Assembly (NCBI GenBank): GCA_949775045.1
Contig: OX459105.1
Coordinates: 15,462,227 to 15,526,226 of the forward strand
Direction of reading: 5' to 3'
Origin: Metridium senile
Taxonomy: Eukaryota > Cnidaria > Anthozoa > Actiniaria > Metridiidae
Length of the DNA: 64,000 bases
Under the pieces are notes generated by a model that was not told the DNA's origin, did no database searches, and worked only from the letters and a program-made list of their open reading frames with translations. Positions 1 to 33,135 of this stretch are shown here, in pieces. The stretch's first letter is position 1; every line of letters starts with the position of its first letter. A program made the position numbers and the translations under genes.

Positions 1-176
1 AAAACTATAATTTATCATGCGCAGCAACGGGAACCTCGTCTTGGAACTATTATTCGTGGTCACTGAGGCGGAACTGTGAAAAGTACAATTGTTAAACTTC
101 ACCATTACTTTGATACTATTGCATAAATTGTTCAGGTATATTAAAGATAAAATACACAAATTTACAGTATTTACAG

Positions 177-1901
177 GTCGAAATTTGGTAGGGATGATGC
201 AAAAGACGGCTCAAGGTAAGTTTGAGCAAAGAAGAACACTTGGCAATGATCTTGAGAAATAATGTTGGTGTGTTTGACTTACAGAACTCTTACTGACAAA
301 CGTGGAGTTGACAATGTTACTTATGACAGGTTAGTTTATCAACATCATTGTAACGTATTTTTAAACCATCTTTTTGTCATCATCATCATCATGATCATCA
401 TTATCATTATGATACTTAAATGTTTGGACTTTTTTTTAAATTTCCTCTTTACTTTGACACCCCCTTAATATTTTTTTTAGAGAGGGAAAAACACCTATTT
501 AATCATAGTGTATCAACATAATTGTTACGTACTGCTACACCATATTTTTGTTATCATGATCATCAACGATCATCATCATCATTATAATATTTAAGTTTTT
601 TTTATATAAATTTCTTCTTGATTTTGACCACCCCTAATACATTTATTTCGAGAGGTAAAAACACCTATTTAATCAAAGAGCCCCCAAAAATGAATAATTA
701 AATAAATATATAAATCATTGTTAATATTTGTTGAACAGCCGAGAAGGGATAGCAATGTCTAATATCAACGTTACCAGTACCACAACAGTAAACACCATCG
801 TCGCCGACGACCAACAAAACACAGAACAAGGCTATGAAAAGCTGGATCGTTTCTCACCAAGACGAGAGGTGCATGAAGATTACCAGGAACTAAATAGAAC
901 ATCCTGTCTGAGTACCAATGGGAACCCCAACCTACAAGATAATGGTCCCTTTTATGATGTTTTGGAGGGACCTGGGGACTCTGCAGCAGGCTGTGACAAT
1001 CAGATGTACCAAATGGTGGATAAAGCTGCGTGTTCTAATGGGTTGTACGCCGAAAGAAACATGTTGTATGATAGGTAAAGAGGTTTATGGGTTAACTCAC
1101 AGCCGCCAAAAAAGAGTAATTATTAAACGGAGGGCGAGTATGATATGGAGAGTAATGCAGAGCGGGGATAGTGTTCTCTGCCGAGGCTAAGGCGAGTACC
1201 AGGGTTAGGGTTGTGCATGCGGAGTTGGGGATAGGGTTAATTGATAATTCTTTATATTTTACGAAAGCTGAATTCAATTATCTACAGTTTTTTAACACTC
1301 GGCTTTACATCTAGCAATAATATAGTTGTGAAATTAATAAGACAATTTCAAAATTAGAGTTTGTCATTTGAGTTGTCCCTTGTTATTAGACCAATAAATC
1401 ATCTGAAAACCAAAAAGCTTTTTAAATCATTTATTAGAATTCGTCATTTTTAATCTACAGTTTGATTTTTTTAAAACATGTAAATGTACTTTTTATTAGT
1501 CGGGCTAGAGGGCCCGACTCTAGGTTTACCTTTTAGTCAATCTATGTATGTATGTATCTATCTATCTGTCATGTCGCGTATAGGCCCCATGATGCTTTGC
1601 GAACGAACACAGGAAGCCCAACGTAGAATTGTTTAGCCTCCTGTTTTGATTTTATGACTAGCCCGACTTCACGCTCCTAAGAGCGTCTAGTTAAATTTAA
1701 AAATTGAAAGAGAAAACTCAAAGCTAGATGACAAATTCAAAGTTATATTCTGAAATAATGAATTGAATTAGATATACACGTTTCCTTTTACGAGAATAAC
1801 AACTTTTTAATGTTTTGAGCGAAATATTCAGAAAGATCATAACCTACGGGGGCTATTCATTTAATTAATTTGCCTTATATTTTTGTTTCAGCGTTGCGTA
1901 G
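177..1901 (+). CDS. 3' end of a receptor-like gene with a tyrosine-rich ITAM/ITIM-like tail
   Basis: I do not recognise the gene; only its C-terminal part lies in the window. Four exons fit GT-AG borders and one consistent phase pattern (1-nt lead, 2-nt tail): 177-215, 285-329, 739-1074 and 1892-1901, with the stop TAG at 1899. The tail is hydrophilic and carries the tyrosine motifs NVTYDS, YEKL, YQEL, YDVL, YQMV and a terminal YDSVA. YEKL and YQEL are separated by 12 residues, the upper limit of ITAM spacing; the single Yxx(L/V) motifs resemble ITIM or SH2 docking sites. No catalytic domain is visible. It probably is the cytoplasmic tail of a membrane receptor whose ectodomain lies left of the window. 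If the intron at 1075 is not spliced, translation ends at TAA 1076 after YDR instead. The exon at 177-215 is the least certain. Confidence 0.6.
1497..1691 (+). mobile_element. Small Helentron-like non-autonomous element, copy A
   Basis: A hairpin at the left end (1499-1505 pairs with 1512-1518), a copy of its arm in inverse orientation at 1658-1668, and a terminal hairpin at 1671-1686 followed by CTAG and T. This layout is like Helitron/Helentron relatives. A second copy at 47801-47961 has the same layout with different stem sequences. It lies in the last intron of the tyrosine-tail gene. Confidence 0.45.
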
Positions 1902-2028
1902 CCAGATGTAGCTAGCACTTATGGTCGCATGTATCTAACTGAAGATATTAAATAATGTTATAGCAGTTCGTAGTATAGTTCATTGTATTATGCTTTTTAA
2001 TTATTTTCTACTGATGTAAATTTGAATC

Positions 2029-2034
2029 AATAAA
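2029..2034 (+). other. Poly(A) signal of the tyrosine-tail gene
   Basis: AATAAA about 130 bases after the TAG stop at 1899-1901, in an AT-rich stretch. It fits a short 3' UTR and leaves about 0.56 kb before the RTK start codon. Confidence 0.55.
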
Positions 2035-2594
2035 AAGAGACGAAAAAAGAAACAAATATGTAGGATTATGAATTAAATTACGATTTCACCTGAAGTTTCC
2101 ACCCCTCCACCAGCATGACCAGCAAATCATCATCATCTTAATTATCATAATCATTACCTGATCATCATCATCATCATCTTCAATAACAACATCATCACTT
2201 TCATCATCATCAATATTATCATCATCACTATCATCATCATCATTATCATCATCAATATCATCAAAAATAACTGTAACAATATTATTACTTACAACAACCA
2301 CCATCGCTATATATACACAACCATCACAATTACATTTTTCTCTGTTATATTACGGGTACTAATCAGTTCCTTGCAGCACCCCACAGCGAACCAAACACAA
2401 ACCCTCCCATAAACGATTCCACCACAACGCGCTCATTAACACAACAAAAGGTTATTATGCAGCTTGAAGTATGTCACGCATAGTTCCGGGTCGCTGCTAA
2501 AGGTTATTACAATAAGTCCACACACCCAAGTACAAACATATTCTACAGATGACGGATACCAAACCGTGCAGTATTCCTTGTCAATCGTGACACA
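2035..2594 (+). promoter_or_regulatory. Intergenic spacer and presumed RTK promoter/5' UTR
   Basis: This stretch holds a CAT/ATC microsatellite (about 2125-2280) and otherwise unremarkable AT-rich sequence up to the RTK start codon. No clear TATA box stands out. The promoter role is inferred from position only. Confidence 0.35.
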
Positions 2595-24983
<22,389 letters not shown>

Positions 24984-25061
24984 ACCAATTTGACCAGTCT
25001 CATTCTGTTAGATCTGTCATGTAATGTAAATGTATCATATTAAATTTTGACATTAGTATTT

Positions 25062-25067
25062 AATAAA
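25062..25067 (+). other. Poly(A) signal of the RTK gene
   Basis: AATAAA about 80 bases after the TAA stop, in an AT-rich context. Confidence 0.6.
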
Positions 25068-25261
25068 AAAGGTGCATTTGGGTTCATAGTCACCAATGTA
25101 CAACAAACCAGTTAAAACACGCGTTTGTTGACGTGTTTCTTAGAAAAACCAAAGCAGCACAAACTAGTTGACCTGTTTATTATTATATTTGTACTCTTGG
25201 AAATTGTTTCTTGGAAACAAGAATACAATACCAACTAGTTAAAGCGCTAGTTATCTTACAG

Positions 25262-25700
25262 TTTTACTTCAATTGTTTCTTGGAAAAACTGATGCAGTTC
25301 ACATTAGTTTAACCGCTAGTTATCTTACAGTTTTACTTCAATTGTTTCTTGGAAACACTGATGCAGTTCACATTAGTTTAACTGCTAGTTATCTTACAGT
25401 TTTACTTCAATTGTTTCTTGGAAAAACTGATGCAGTTCACATTAGATTAACCGCTAGTTATCTTACAGTTTTACTTCAATTGTTTCTTGGAAACACTGAT
25501 GCAGTTCACATTAGTTTAACCGCTAGTTATCTTACAGTTTTACTTCAATTGTTTCTTGGAAACACTGATGCAGTTCACATTAGTTTAACCGCTAGTTATC
25601 TTACAGTTTTACTTCAATTGTTTCTTGGAAACACTGATGCAGTTCACATTAGTTTAACCGCTAGTTATCGTACAGTTTTACTCCAACTGTTTCTTAGAAA
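25262..25700 (+). repeat. 69-bp tandem repeat behind GPCR 1
   Basis: Six to seven copies at an exact 69-base period (TTGTTTCTTGGAAA at 25273, 25342, 25411, 25480, 25549, 25618 and a variant near 25687), directly downstream of the GPCR 1 stop on the minus strand. The frame across it is open because the period is a multiple of three. One to two divergent copies follow GPCR 2 (43400-43515). Confidence 0.9.
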
Positions 25701-25721
25701 AGCGCCAAAGCCATCGTCGAA

Positions 25722-26726
25722 CTATTGGTTTGCTTCTATTCTTTCCAGTGGATAGCTTATCGCAGGATCGTTAATAGTTTGATCATCAACTTTAGAATTC
25801 TCATTGCCATCGCCTCGAACTCCCGTTAATATGCCCGCGCTTCTTTGTTTTTCTCTTCTGAACATGCTCACAAGTTGTTTTCTAAACCGCTGGCTACAAA
25901 AACTGAAGACGATGGAATTGATGCATGAGTTTAGAAGAACCAAGGCTTCTGGAAGACTGTATACTGGGTCACTATTGTTCCACTGCGAAGCTAGTAAGTT
26001 ATACATTATATTTTCCGTTGAGAAACAGACGATGTAAATCAACGTGACAATCAGGAGCATTTTAGTTACCCTCTTGCGTGACTTGATAGCGAAGTTTTGC
26101 GAAACAGGGTGAACTGTAGAGGTCTTTTTAAACCATAATTGTTTGATCACACGGCCGTATAAGTACGTCATTAGAATAACGGGGATAATTACGACAATGA
26201 GCAGCGTTATTGTTGAAAAACCCATCGCTGCGTCTAGGCTTGGCCAGTTCTCGACACAAGAGTTGTTTTGTGGATCATTTTCAAGAACGAAAAAGAGAGG
26301 AAGCATGGTTATAAATGCATAAAGCCAGCATGCAATAATGGTGAGCTTAACCTTCTTGCTACTGAAGTGATGTTTTAAAGGATGAATAACAGCGAAGTAT
26401 CTTTCAAATGCCAACACCACAATGCAGAAACTAGATGCCATAGAACCAATCCAGGCAAAGTTACCTCCCGTCACGAACTTACACAACATGTCACCTGTGT
26501 GATCAACAGGATGTGTGAATGCGTGACGCAGCAAGTGACGTGGAAAAAAGAAAATCCCAACCATAAGATCCGCGACGCACAAGTTGAGAACTATCATGTC
26601 ACGTGGTTTTCGTTGGCATTTATTACATGATGTGATGATGTAAACTAATAGAGAGTTACCGATGACGTCAACGGTTATGAGGATGACGAAGACGATGATT
26701 ACGAATATCTCTAGTGGAGGTAGCAT
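25722..26726 (-). CDS. Rhodopsin-family peptide-type GPCR, paralogue 1
   Basis: A single coding exon of 334 residues with seven hydrophobic helices and a very short N-terminus. Conserved features: GNSLLVY (TM1), LCVADL (TM2), the Cys of LCKFVTGG and of NNSCVENW for the extracellular disulfide, and FERYFAV (TM3, ERY form). Two switches are altered: TM6 reads VCFST instead of CWxP, and TM7 reads NSIVF instead of NPxxY. The overall look is of neuropeptide-type receptors; ligand unknown. The sequence just before the ATG (TTGAGGACAAATCGAGCATC) is shared with paralogue 2 and preceded by a possible acceptor CAG, so an upstream non-coding exon is likely. A minus-strand AATAAA lies at 25176-25181. Confidence 0.88.
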   Translation of the reverse strand: MLPPLEIFVIIVFVILITVDVIGNSLLVYIITSCNKCQRKPRDMIVLNLCVADLMVGIFFFPRHLLRHAFTHPVDHTGDMLCKFVTGGNFAWIGSMASSFCIVVLAFERYFAVIHPLKHHFSSKKVKLTIIACWLYAFITMLPLFFVLENDPQNNSCVENWPSLDAAMGFSTITLLIVVIIPVILMTYLYGRVIKQLWFKKTSTVHPVSQNFAIKSRKRVTKMLLIVTLIYIVCFSTENIMYNLLASQWNNSDPVYSLPEALVLLNSCINSIVFSFCSQRFRKQLVSMFRREKQRSAGILTGVRGDGNENSKVDDQTINDPAISYPLERIEANQ

Positions 26727-26887
26727 GATGCTCGATTTGTCCTCAATTTCCTGTCATGATTAAGAAATAAAATGATAAAATGATATACAGTGTTACTGTA
26801 TTGTTCTTATCTTACGATGGTCATTATAAGTATGTTGACCTTCAGCAATACTCGCAGTCAAATATTTTTATATTTTCTATGGCTTAA

Positions 26888-27392
26888 GGTGACTGCATGG
26901 CTACTTTTGGAAATAATGTTAAACTTTTTTTACGACTTTTTAATGTAAAATTTCATGCTGATTCCAAATAAGAAAAGATAATCAGTATTTTAAGGATGCC
27001 TACGCGCGAGATTTTAAAGCAAAATTTGCGAAAACGCTAGCGACAAGAAAAAAAATTACAACTTATAAGAAAATAGTTTTTTCATACTATATAATACACA
27101 AATGCCGGCTAATGAATCATTTTAAAATACAACATGGATAGTTTTGAATAAAAGACAAAGAAATACCTTGATCTGTCATATAATGTACTTTCAGTGCTTT
27201 CAAAAAAGTTGTGATAAGTTGTGATTTTTTTTATGTCTCTTTCGTTTGTGCAAATTTTGCCTCAAAAAATCTCACGCGTAGGCACCCATTAAATGCTGAT
27301 TATCACCCCATTTTTCTTTTCATATTTGGATCAGCATTACATTTCACATTAAAAAACTTTAAATGATGTATCAACGATGGTCGGTACAGTCA
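26888..27392. mobile_element. Foldback element of about 500 bp
   Basis: Begins AGGTGACTG and ends CAGTCAC. GATGCCTACGCGCGAGATTTT near 26996 pairs with AAATCTCACGCGTAGGCA near 27268, and the outer parts (TTTCATGCTGATTCCAAAT / ATTTGGATCAGCAT) also pair imperfectly. Confidence 0.65.
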
Positions 27393-27665
27393 CGAAAAAA
27401 AAGAACTTGATCTAATATCTTCCTATCCGGACCGCACGCTCGGTCAACAACACATAATTATGAACTTTTAAACCTTTTCAATGTTCTTTTACAGTGTTTT
27501 TTTTTTTTGCTGACCTTAGAGATTTTGCTGCATTCGTTAGTATTTTTTTCAGTTGCATTCTATATTATATTTGATATTATTAGTGATATATATCTTTTAA
27601 GTAAGAGAAGGATACACTAAATAAATGAAAATGTTGACAACGCTGTGTATGAACTATCATTAATA

Positions 27666-28045
27666 GACGCCCTATTCCGGGCCCAGAAAATCGCCCTAAG
27701 TTGCCTTATAGATCGCCCGCATTTTCCCTCAAAATTCACTAAGTCTTTGTAAGACGCCCTAAACTGCCCTATAGATCGCCCGCATTTTCCCTCAAAATTC
27801 ACTAAGTCTTTGTAAGACGCCCTAAACTGCCCTATAGATCGCCCGCATTTTCCCTCAAAATTCACTAAGTCTTTGTAAGACGCCCTAAACTGCCCTATAG
27901 ATTGCCCGCATTTTCCCTCAAAATTCACTAAGTCTTTGTAAGACGCCCTAAACTGCCCTATAGATCGCCCGCATTTTCCCTCAAAATTCACTAAGTCTTT
28001 GTAAGACGCCCTAAACTGCCCTATAGATCGCCCGCATTTTTCCTC
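27666..28045 (-). repeat. 63-bp tandem repeat, six copies
   Basis: Unit with CGCCCGCATTTTCCCTC, then AAGTCTTTGTAAGACGCCC, at an exact 63-base period with few differences between copies. The minus frame reads as 21-residue repeats (GRSIGQFRASYKDLVNFEGKC) in a 183-codon frame. No gene signals support translation. Confidence 0.9.
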
Positions 28046-28992
28046 AAAATATATAAAGTTTCGTCTTTCCAACCGTATAATCCCATTCGAAATCCAAACT
28101 TTACTCACTGAGCAAAGTAAATAAACATCAATTTTCATATTTGTACTTTGGAGTGAATGCAAATTCAAACTGTAGCATACTTTCTTTTAGTCTCTGTAAT
28201 TGTTTTGACTTTTATACGTATATATATACGGTCAAAAAGAAGTGTGGCCGAATAAATGTCACTACTGACTTGTAATCATTATGACCTAGCCTCTTTTCAG
28301 TCAATCAAGCTCCTAAAAACACGTTAGAAAATATTAAATCTTACCTTTCCGAAAAATTGTGTTGGTCAGTTTCTGAAAAACTAGTGATATATCTTCTGCC
28401 GAATTCTCTTACCGCTCTCAATATGTTCAGTGTTTTACAGGCCTGTAATGCCTATCAGTATTTGTAGCTCCCGTTAATCAGGTCAATTAAGCTCTTGAAT
28501 GATCTGGTGGCAGAATTTTTCGTGTTTTATAAGATGTGTACCCATAATGCCTATCGGTACGAGCAGCTACCGTTGACCAACTTTTTGAAAGTGCAGTATA
28601 CAGGTCAATTTATATCAATACTCCCGACTGATCTAGTTCCTATTAAAACGTAAAAAGCCTACGTGAAACGGCCGAGATTTATTAATTTAACTTCCTCAGT
28701 GGGACCCCATCGGTCGACCCTCGGAAAAGGGTTTAATTGCCTCAGATACATTTGTTGTATTTTGTATCCTTTCAGAAAACAACAACAACAACGTTTTATT
28801 GTACCTTACAGTGGGATATCGGCAAAATACAAAAATTAATAAATCTAAAAGAGAGCACTGGGTACTGGCTCTAATAAATTAGTTAAAGATAAATTAGAAC
28901 CAGGTACAAACAGGATATATATAGCCTGCTGCGCGCTGACTCGATTTTTAGCGCTCAAAATATTCGCCAACAAATAGAGTCTGCTAAACTGA

Positions 28993-29283
28993 GTGGCTCA
29001 TCAATTTCTGACCAATCAGAGGAAGCTTTCTGTATACGAGAAAATAGATTCTGATTGGTTGCTACTGTTGCAGACAAAATTCATTCATCAAAACTCACGA
29101 AAGCTGCTTTGTGATGCTTTTAAAATAGAGACATTGGAAGAATTTCAACTGCAAGCAATACGGAAAATAGCACAAAGAATTGGAATTGTAAACAAGATGT
29201 CGTGTATTATTCCAATAATGGACTTAACAAAGGAAACAGTGTTCTTGATCACAGCAGATATCATATGGCAAGTATATAAATGA
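28993..29283 (+). pseudogene. Mirrored short frame in the palindrome, left copy
   Basis: 96 codons, nearly the same as the inverted copy at 31822-32094. The segment KIETLEEFQLQAIRKIAQ resembles the region before the ATP site of RecQ/DEAD-type helicases, but no Walker motif follows, so this is at most a fragment. It has no signal of its own as a gene. Confidence 0.3.
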
Positions 29284-29569
29284 TCTTTGGTATTGTTTCT
29301 ATTCTAATGATTGTTATGTTGTACTATGTACAGAAACTTTTTTTAAAAATACACAAAACATTGACAAGAATAAAGTGTTAATCATTGATAATCATGGGGT
29401 ATCAAATGACTTGTTAAATTGCTAATAATGTCCAATATCCCATGCCCACAAAATAAAAATCTATGAGATTTATCACATTTGTGTGTTCACATTATTCAAT
29501 ATTAGTTACTACTTGAAATTGTCAGTCTATTTGACATGTTGCATTTGTTTTGCTATTTGTTACAAACTT

Positions 29570-29768
29570 AGGCGTCGTCTACACGAATCCGATCCGGCTG
29601 AAACCGCATAGAAATATTTGCGTCCACACGAATCCGCGTAACCGGAGGATTCAAGTAAAAGTATGCGGTTTCAGTGACCGGATTCACTAGATTCGTGTGG
29701 ACGATAGGCCGATTCGCATCAAAAAGTATGCGGTTTCAAAAGTATCCGGATCCGTGTAGCCGGGGTCT
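29570..29768. mobile_element. MITE-like insertion in the left arm of the palindrome
   Basis: Ends GGCGTCGTCTACACGAATCC and the inverse-like GATCCGTGTAGCCGGGGTC, with internal inverted copies of ATTCGTGTGGACG. It is absent from the right arm, so it came after the inverted duplication. Confidence 0.6.
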
Positions 29769-31821
29769 TATACATGAGACAGTTCGTATTTATAATAAAA
29801 TGTTTAGTTGAAATATATCCTGAGGATACATGTTGTGTTGTATAATAATTTCATTATCTAATAATTACTTTTTATGATTTTTAAGGTGGCCCAGGGGTAT
29901 TTATTTACGTAAAAACAATTTTTTTTGAACTTCAAATTTTGGCCCAAAAACTTCTTCGATTGCAGTAAAAATCGGGATTATAACTAATCATTGTCTCTAG
30001 TTTATATATATTTAAACGTTATTTTAAAAATACTGATGTCGTAAGAGCAATGCGCTTGCAAACGCGAACTTGACTTTGAGATTTTATGGCTATTTCTAAA
30101 AATCTGAAAGACGAAACCACTCGATTTTGCGTCTATGGACTCATGTACTTCAATACTTTTACGTGATAAATGGCCAAATTAATCGAGACCTTGCAAGTTT
30201 AGGAAATATGAGTATTCAAAATAGAACACGAAAATGTATAGCTTATAAAGAATCGAACAGAGACGCACAATAAAATCATTGCTTTCGAAATCGGTACTCA
30301 CCACTATGTTGTACAATGCTTTCCCAGTCTGAAGGCCAAATTTTAGTAAATTTGACGTACTGTGTGCAGCACTATCACGACTGATAAAAAACAAATTTAT
30401 CGATGCATTATTCAAAATAACTAGATGATCTAATTTTTGCTCAGTATTCACTTAAATGGCAATTCTATCGATTCTCAAAAACACAAGATGTAAACAAATA
30501 ATTGTAAAAGTACCTTACAAAGTTTGAGCGCGTTCCATTCATACGGTTTGGAGAAATGGAGAAGGAAAGTTGACCGTCTATAAATCTTGACGACACCGCC
30601 GAAGTGCAGTTGCAGTGAAAAGCCAGCAAGTACTTTTGTTGATGCATGTAAAATTTGCAATATTGTTTAAAGTCCCGCGAGGGATATCCCTTTGGGACCA
30701 ATCTCTGAACAAATATACGTTGAGAATATAATATTGCAAGAGCAAAAAATTAAGATATATAGTTTGTAAATATGCATATGAATTGTTTATGCTTGATTTT
30801 CGTGTATATTTGGATTTACAAACACTCTTTCTGCTGAAAGAACTGATAAATAAAAATGACACATTATATAGTATAGCGAGTATTAGTTATTTGCTCTTGC
30901 AATATTATTTTCTCAACTTATATTAGTTCAGTAATTGGTCCCAACGGGATATCCCTCGCGGGACTTTAAAAAAATATATTGCAAATTTTTCATGCATCAA
31001 CAAAAGCATATGATGGCTTTTCACTGCAACTGCAACTCGGCGTTGTCGCCAAGATTTATATACGGTCAACTTTACTTCTCCATTTCTCCAAACCGTATGA
31101 ATGGAACACGATCAAACTTTGGAAGGTACTTTTACAATGATTTGTTTACATCCTGTGTTTTTGAGAATCACTAGAATTACCATTTAAGTTAATACTGAGC
31201 AAAAATTAGATTATCTAGCTATTTTGAATAATGCATCGATAAATGTGTTTTTTATCAGTCGTGATAGTGCTGCACACAGTACGTCAAATTCACTAAAATT
31301 TGGCCTTCAAACTGGGAAAGCATTGTACAACATAGTGGTGAGTACCGATTTTGAAAGCAATGATTTTATTGTGCGTCTCTGTTCGATTCTTTATAAGCTA
31401 TACATTTGTGTGTTCTATTTTGAGTATTCATATTTCCTAAGCTTGCAAGGTTTCGATTAATTCGGCCATTTATCACGTAAAAGTATTGAAGTACATGAGT
31501 CCATAGACGCAAAATCGAGTGGTTTCGTCTTTCAGATTTTTAGAAATAGCCATAAAATCTCAAAGTCGAGTTCGCGTTTGCAAGCGCATTGCTCTTACGA
31601 CATCAGTATTTTTAAAATAACGTTTAAATATATATAAACTAGAGACAATGATTAGTTATAACCCCGATTTTTACTGCAATCGAAAAAGTTTTTGCGCCAA
31701 AATTATAAAAAAAAAAAAAATTGTTTTTACGTAAATAAATACCCCTGGGCCACCTTAAATCATAAAAAAAAATTAAAAAATCTCCAATGATTTCCAATGA
31801 TTTCATTTTATACCAATACTA

Positions 31822-32094
31822 CTAATACCCAATGATTATCAAGAACACTGTTTCCTTTGTTAAGTCCATTATTGGAATAATACACGACATCTTGTTTACA
31901 ATTCCAATTCTTTGTGCTATTTTCCGTATTGCTTGCAGTTGAAATTCTTTCAATGTCTCTATTTTAAAAACATTACAAAGCAGCTTTCGTGAATTTTGAT
32001 GAATGAATTTTGTCTGCAACAGTAGCAACCAATCAGAATCTATTTTCTCGTAAACAGAAAGCTTTCTCTGATTGGCCAGAAATTGATTAGCCAC
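31822..32094 (-). pseudogene. Mirrored short frame in the palindrome, right copy
   Basis: 90 codons matching the left copy (28993-29283) with a few substitutions (LTNQ/LANQ, CDAF/CNVF) and a different end. The two frames survive in both arms. Confidence 0.3.
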
Positions 32095-32570
32095 TCGGTT
32101 CAGCAGACTCTATTTTGTGGCGAATATTTTGAGCGCTAAAAATCGAGTCAGCGCAGCAGGCTATATATATCCTGTTTGTACCTGGTTCTAATTTATCTTT
32201 AACTAATTAGTTATTTATTAGAGCCAGTACCCAGTGCTCTCTTTTAAATTATCAATTTTTGTATTTTGCCGATATCCCACTGTAAGGTACAATAGAACAT
32301 TGTTGTTGTTTTCTGAAAGGATACAAAATACAACAAATGTATTTGAGGCAATTTAGCCCTTTTCCGAAGCGGTTCCAGGAAATTAAATTAATAAATCTCG
32401 GCCGTTTCACGTAGGCTTTTTACGTTTTAATAGGAACTAGATCAGTCGGGAGTATTGATATAAATTGACCTGTGTACAGCACTTTCAAAAAGTTGGTCAA
32501 CGGTAGCTGCTCGTACCGATAGGCATTATGGGTATACATCTTATAAACTAACGTTTATAATGGGCTGCCT

Positions 32571-33135
32571 GTGGAATATTATGTAAACAGCTCGCAGCAG
32601 TTCACTTCTGATAGACATTGCTACAATCATTGTCAAAAGTAGTTGACAAGATTTTAGTATTTTATTTCATAGTGACTTCTTCATTTATTTTAAGTATAAC
32701 AAAATCCCCCCTTCCCCCACATCAATGTTGGTGTGAAATGATAGCGCATTGATAGGTCAATCACATAAGCACAAAACAATGACTCTCTCATAGCGACTAC
32801 TTCATTTATTTTAAGGTTAGTATGAAAAATGTGGAATATTATGTAAACAGCTCGCAGCAGTTCACTTCTGATAGACATTGCTACAATCATTGTCAAAAGT
32901 AGTTGACAAGATTTTAGTATTTTATTTCATAGTGACTTCTTCATTTATTTTAAGTATAACAAAATCCCCCCTTCCCCCACATCAATGTTGGTGTGAAATG
33001 ATAGCGCATTGATAGGTCAATCACATAAGCACAAAACAATGACTCTCTCATAGCGACTACTTCATTTATTTTAAGGTTAGTATGAAAAAATCCCCCCTTC
33101 TCCCACATCAATGTTGGTGTGAAATGATAGCGCAT
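32571..33135 (+). repeat. 260-bp tandem repeat, just over two copies
   Basis: GGAATATTATGTAAACAGC at 32572 and again at 32832. The part with ATCAATGTTGGTGTGAAATG occurs three times (32723, 32983 and near 33107). Copies are almost the same, so the duplication is recent. Confidence 0.9.

Larger units (their letters stand above)
26727..28525. other. Intergenic, repeat-rich
   Basis: It holds a foldback element (26888-27392) and a 63-bp tandem array (27666-28045). The rest is AT-rich with no supported gene. Confidence 0.6.
28526..32548. repeat. Giant 4-kb palindrome (inverted duplication)
   Basis: The left arm 28526-30749 and the right arm 30890-32548 are inverse copies with a loop of about 140 bases. 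Matching landmarks: 28545/32525, 28640/32440, 28950/32140, 29000/32085, 29890/31750, 30560/31085 and 30670/30950. The left arm is about 560 bases longer (29285-29870), partly because of an inserted foldback element at 29570-29768. The arms differ by scattered substitutions. Confidence 0.9.

Noticed and set aside
25273..25755. 160-codon frame of 23-residue repeats
   Set aside because: A 69-bp tandem repeat read in frame; it lies in the 3' flank of GPCR 1 and lacks other coding signs.
25262..28045. Tandem arrays as possible CRISPR
   Set aside because: Units are contiguous with no unique spacers, and the genome is animal.
27617..28168. 183-codon repeat protein
   Set aside because: A 63-bp tandem array read in frame; no splice, promoter or homologous domain evidence.
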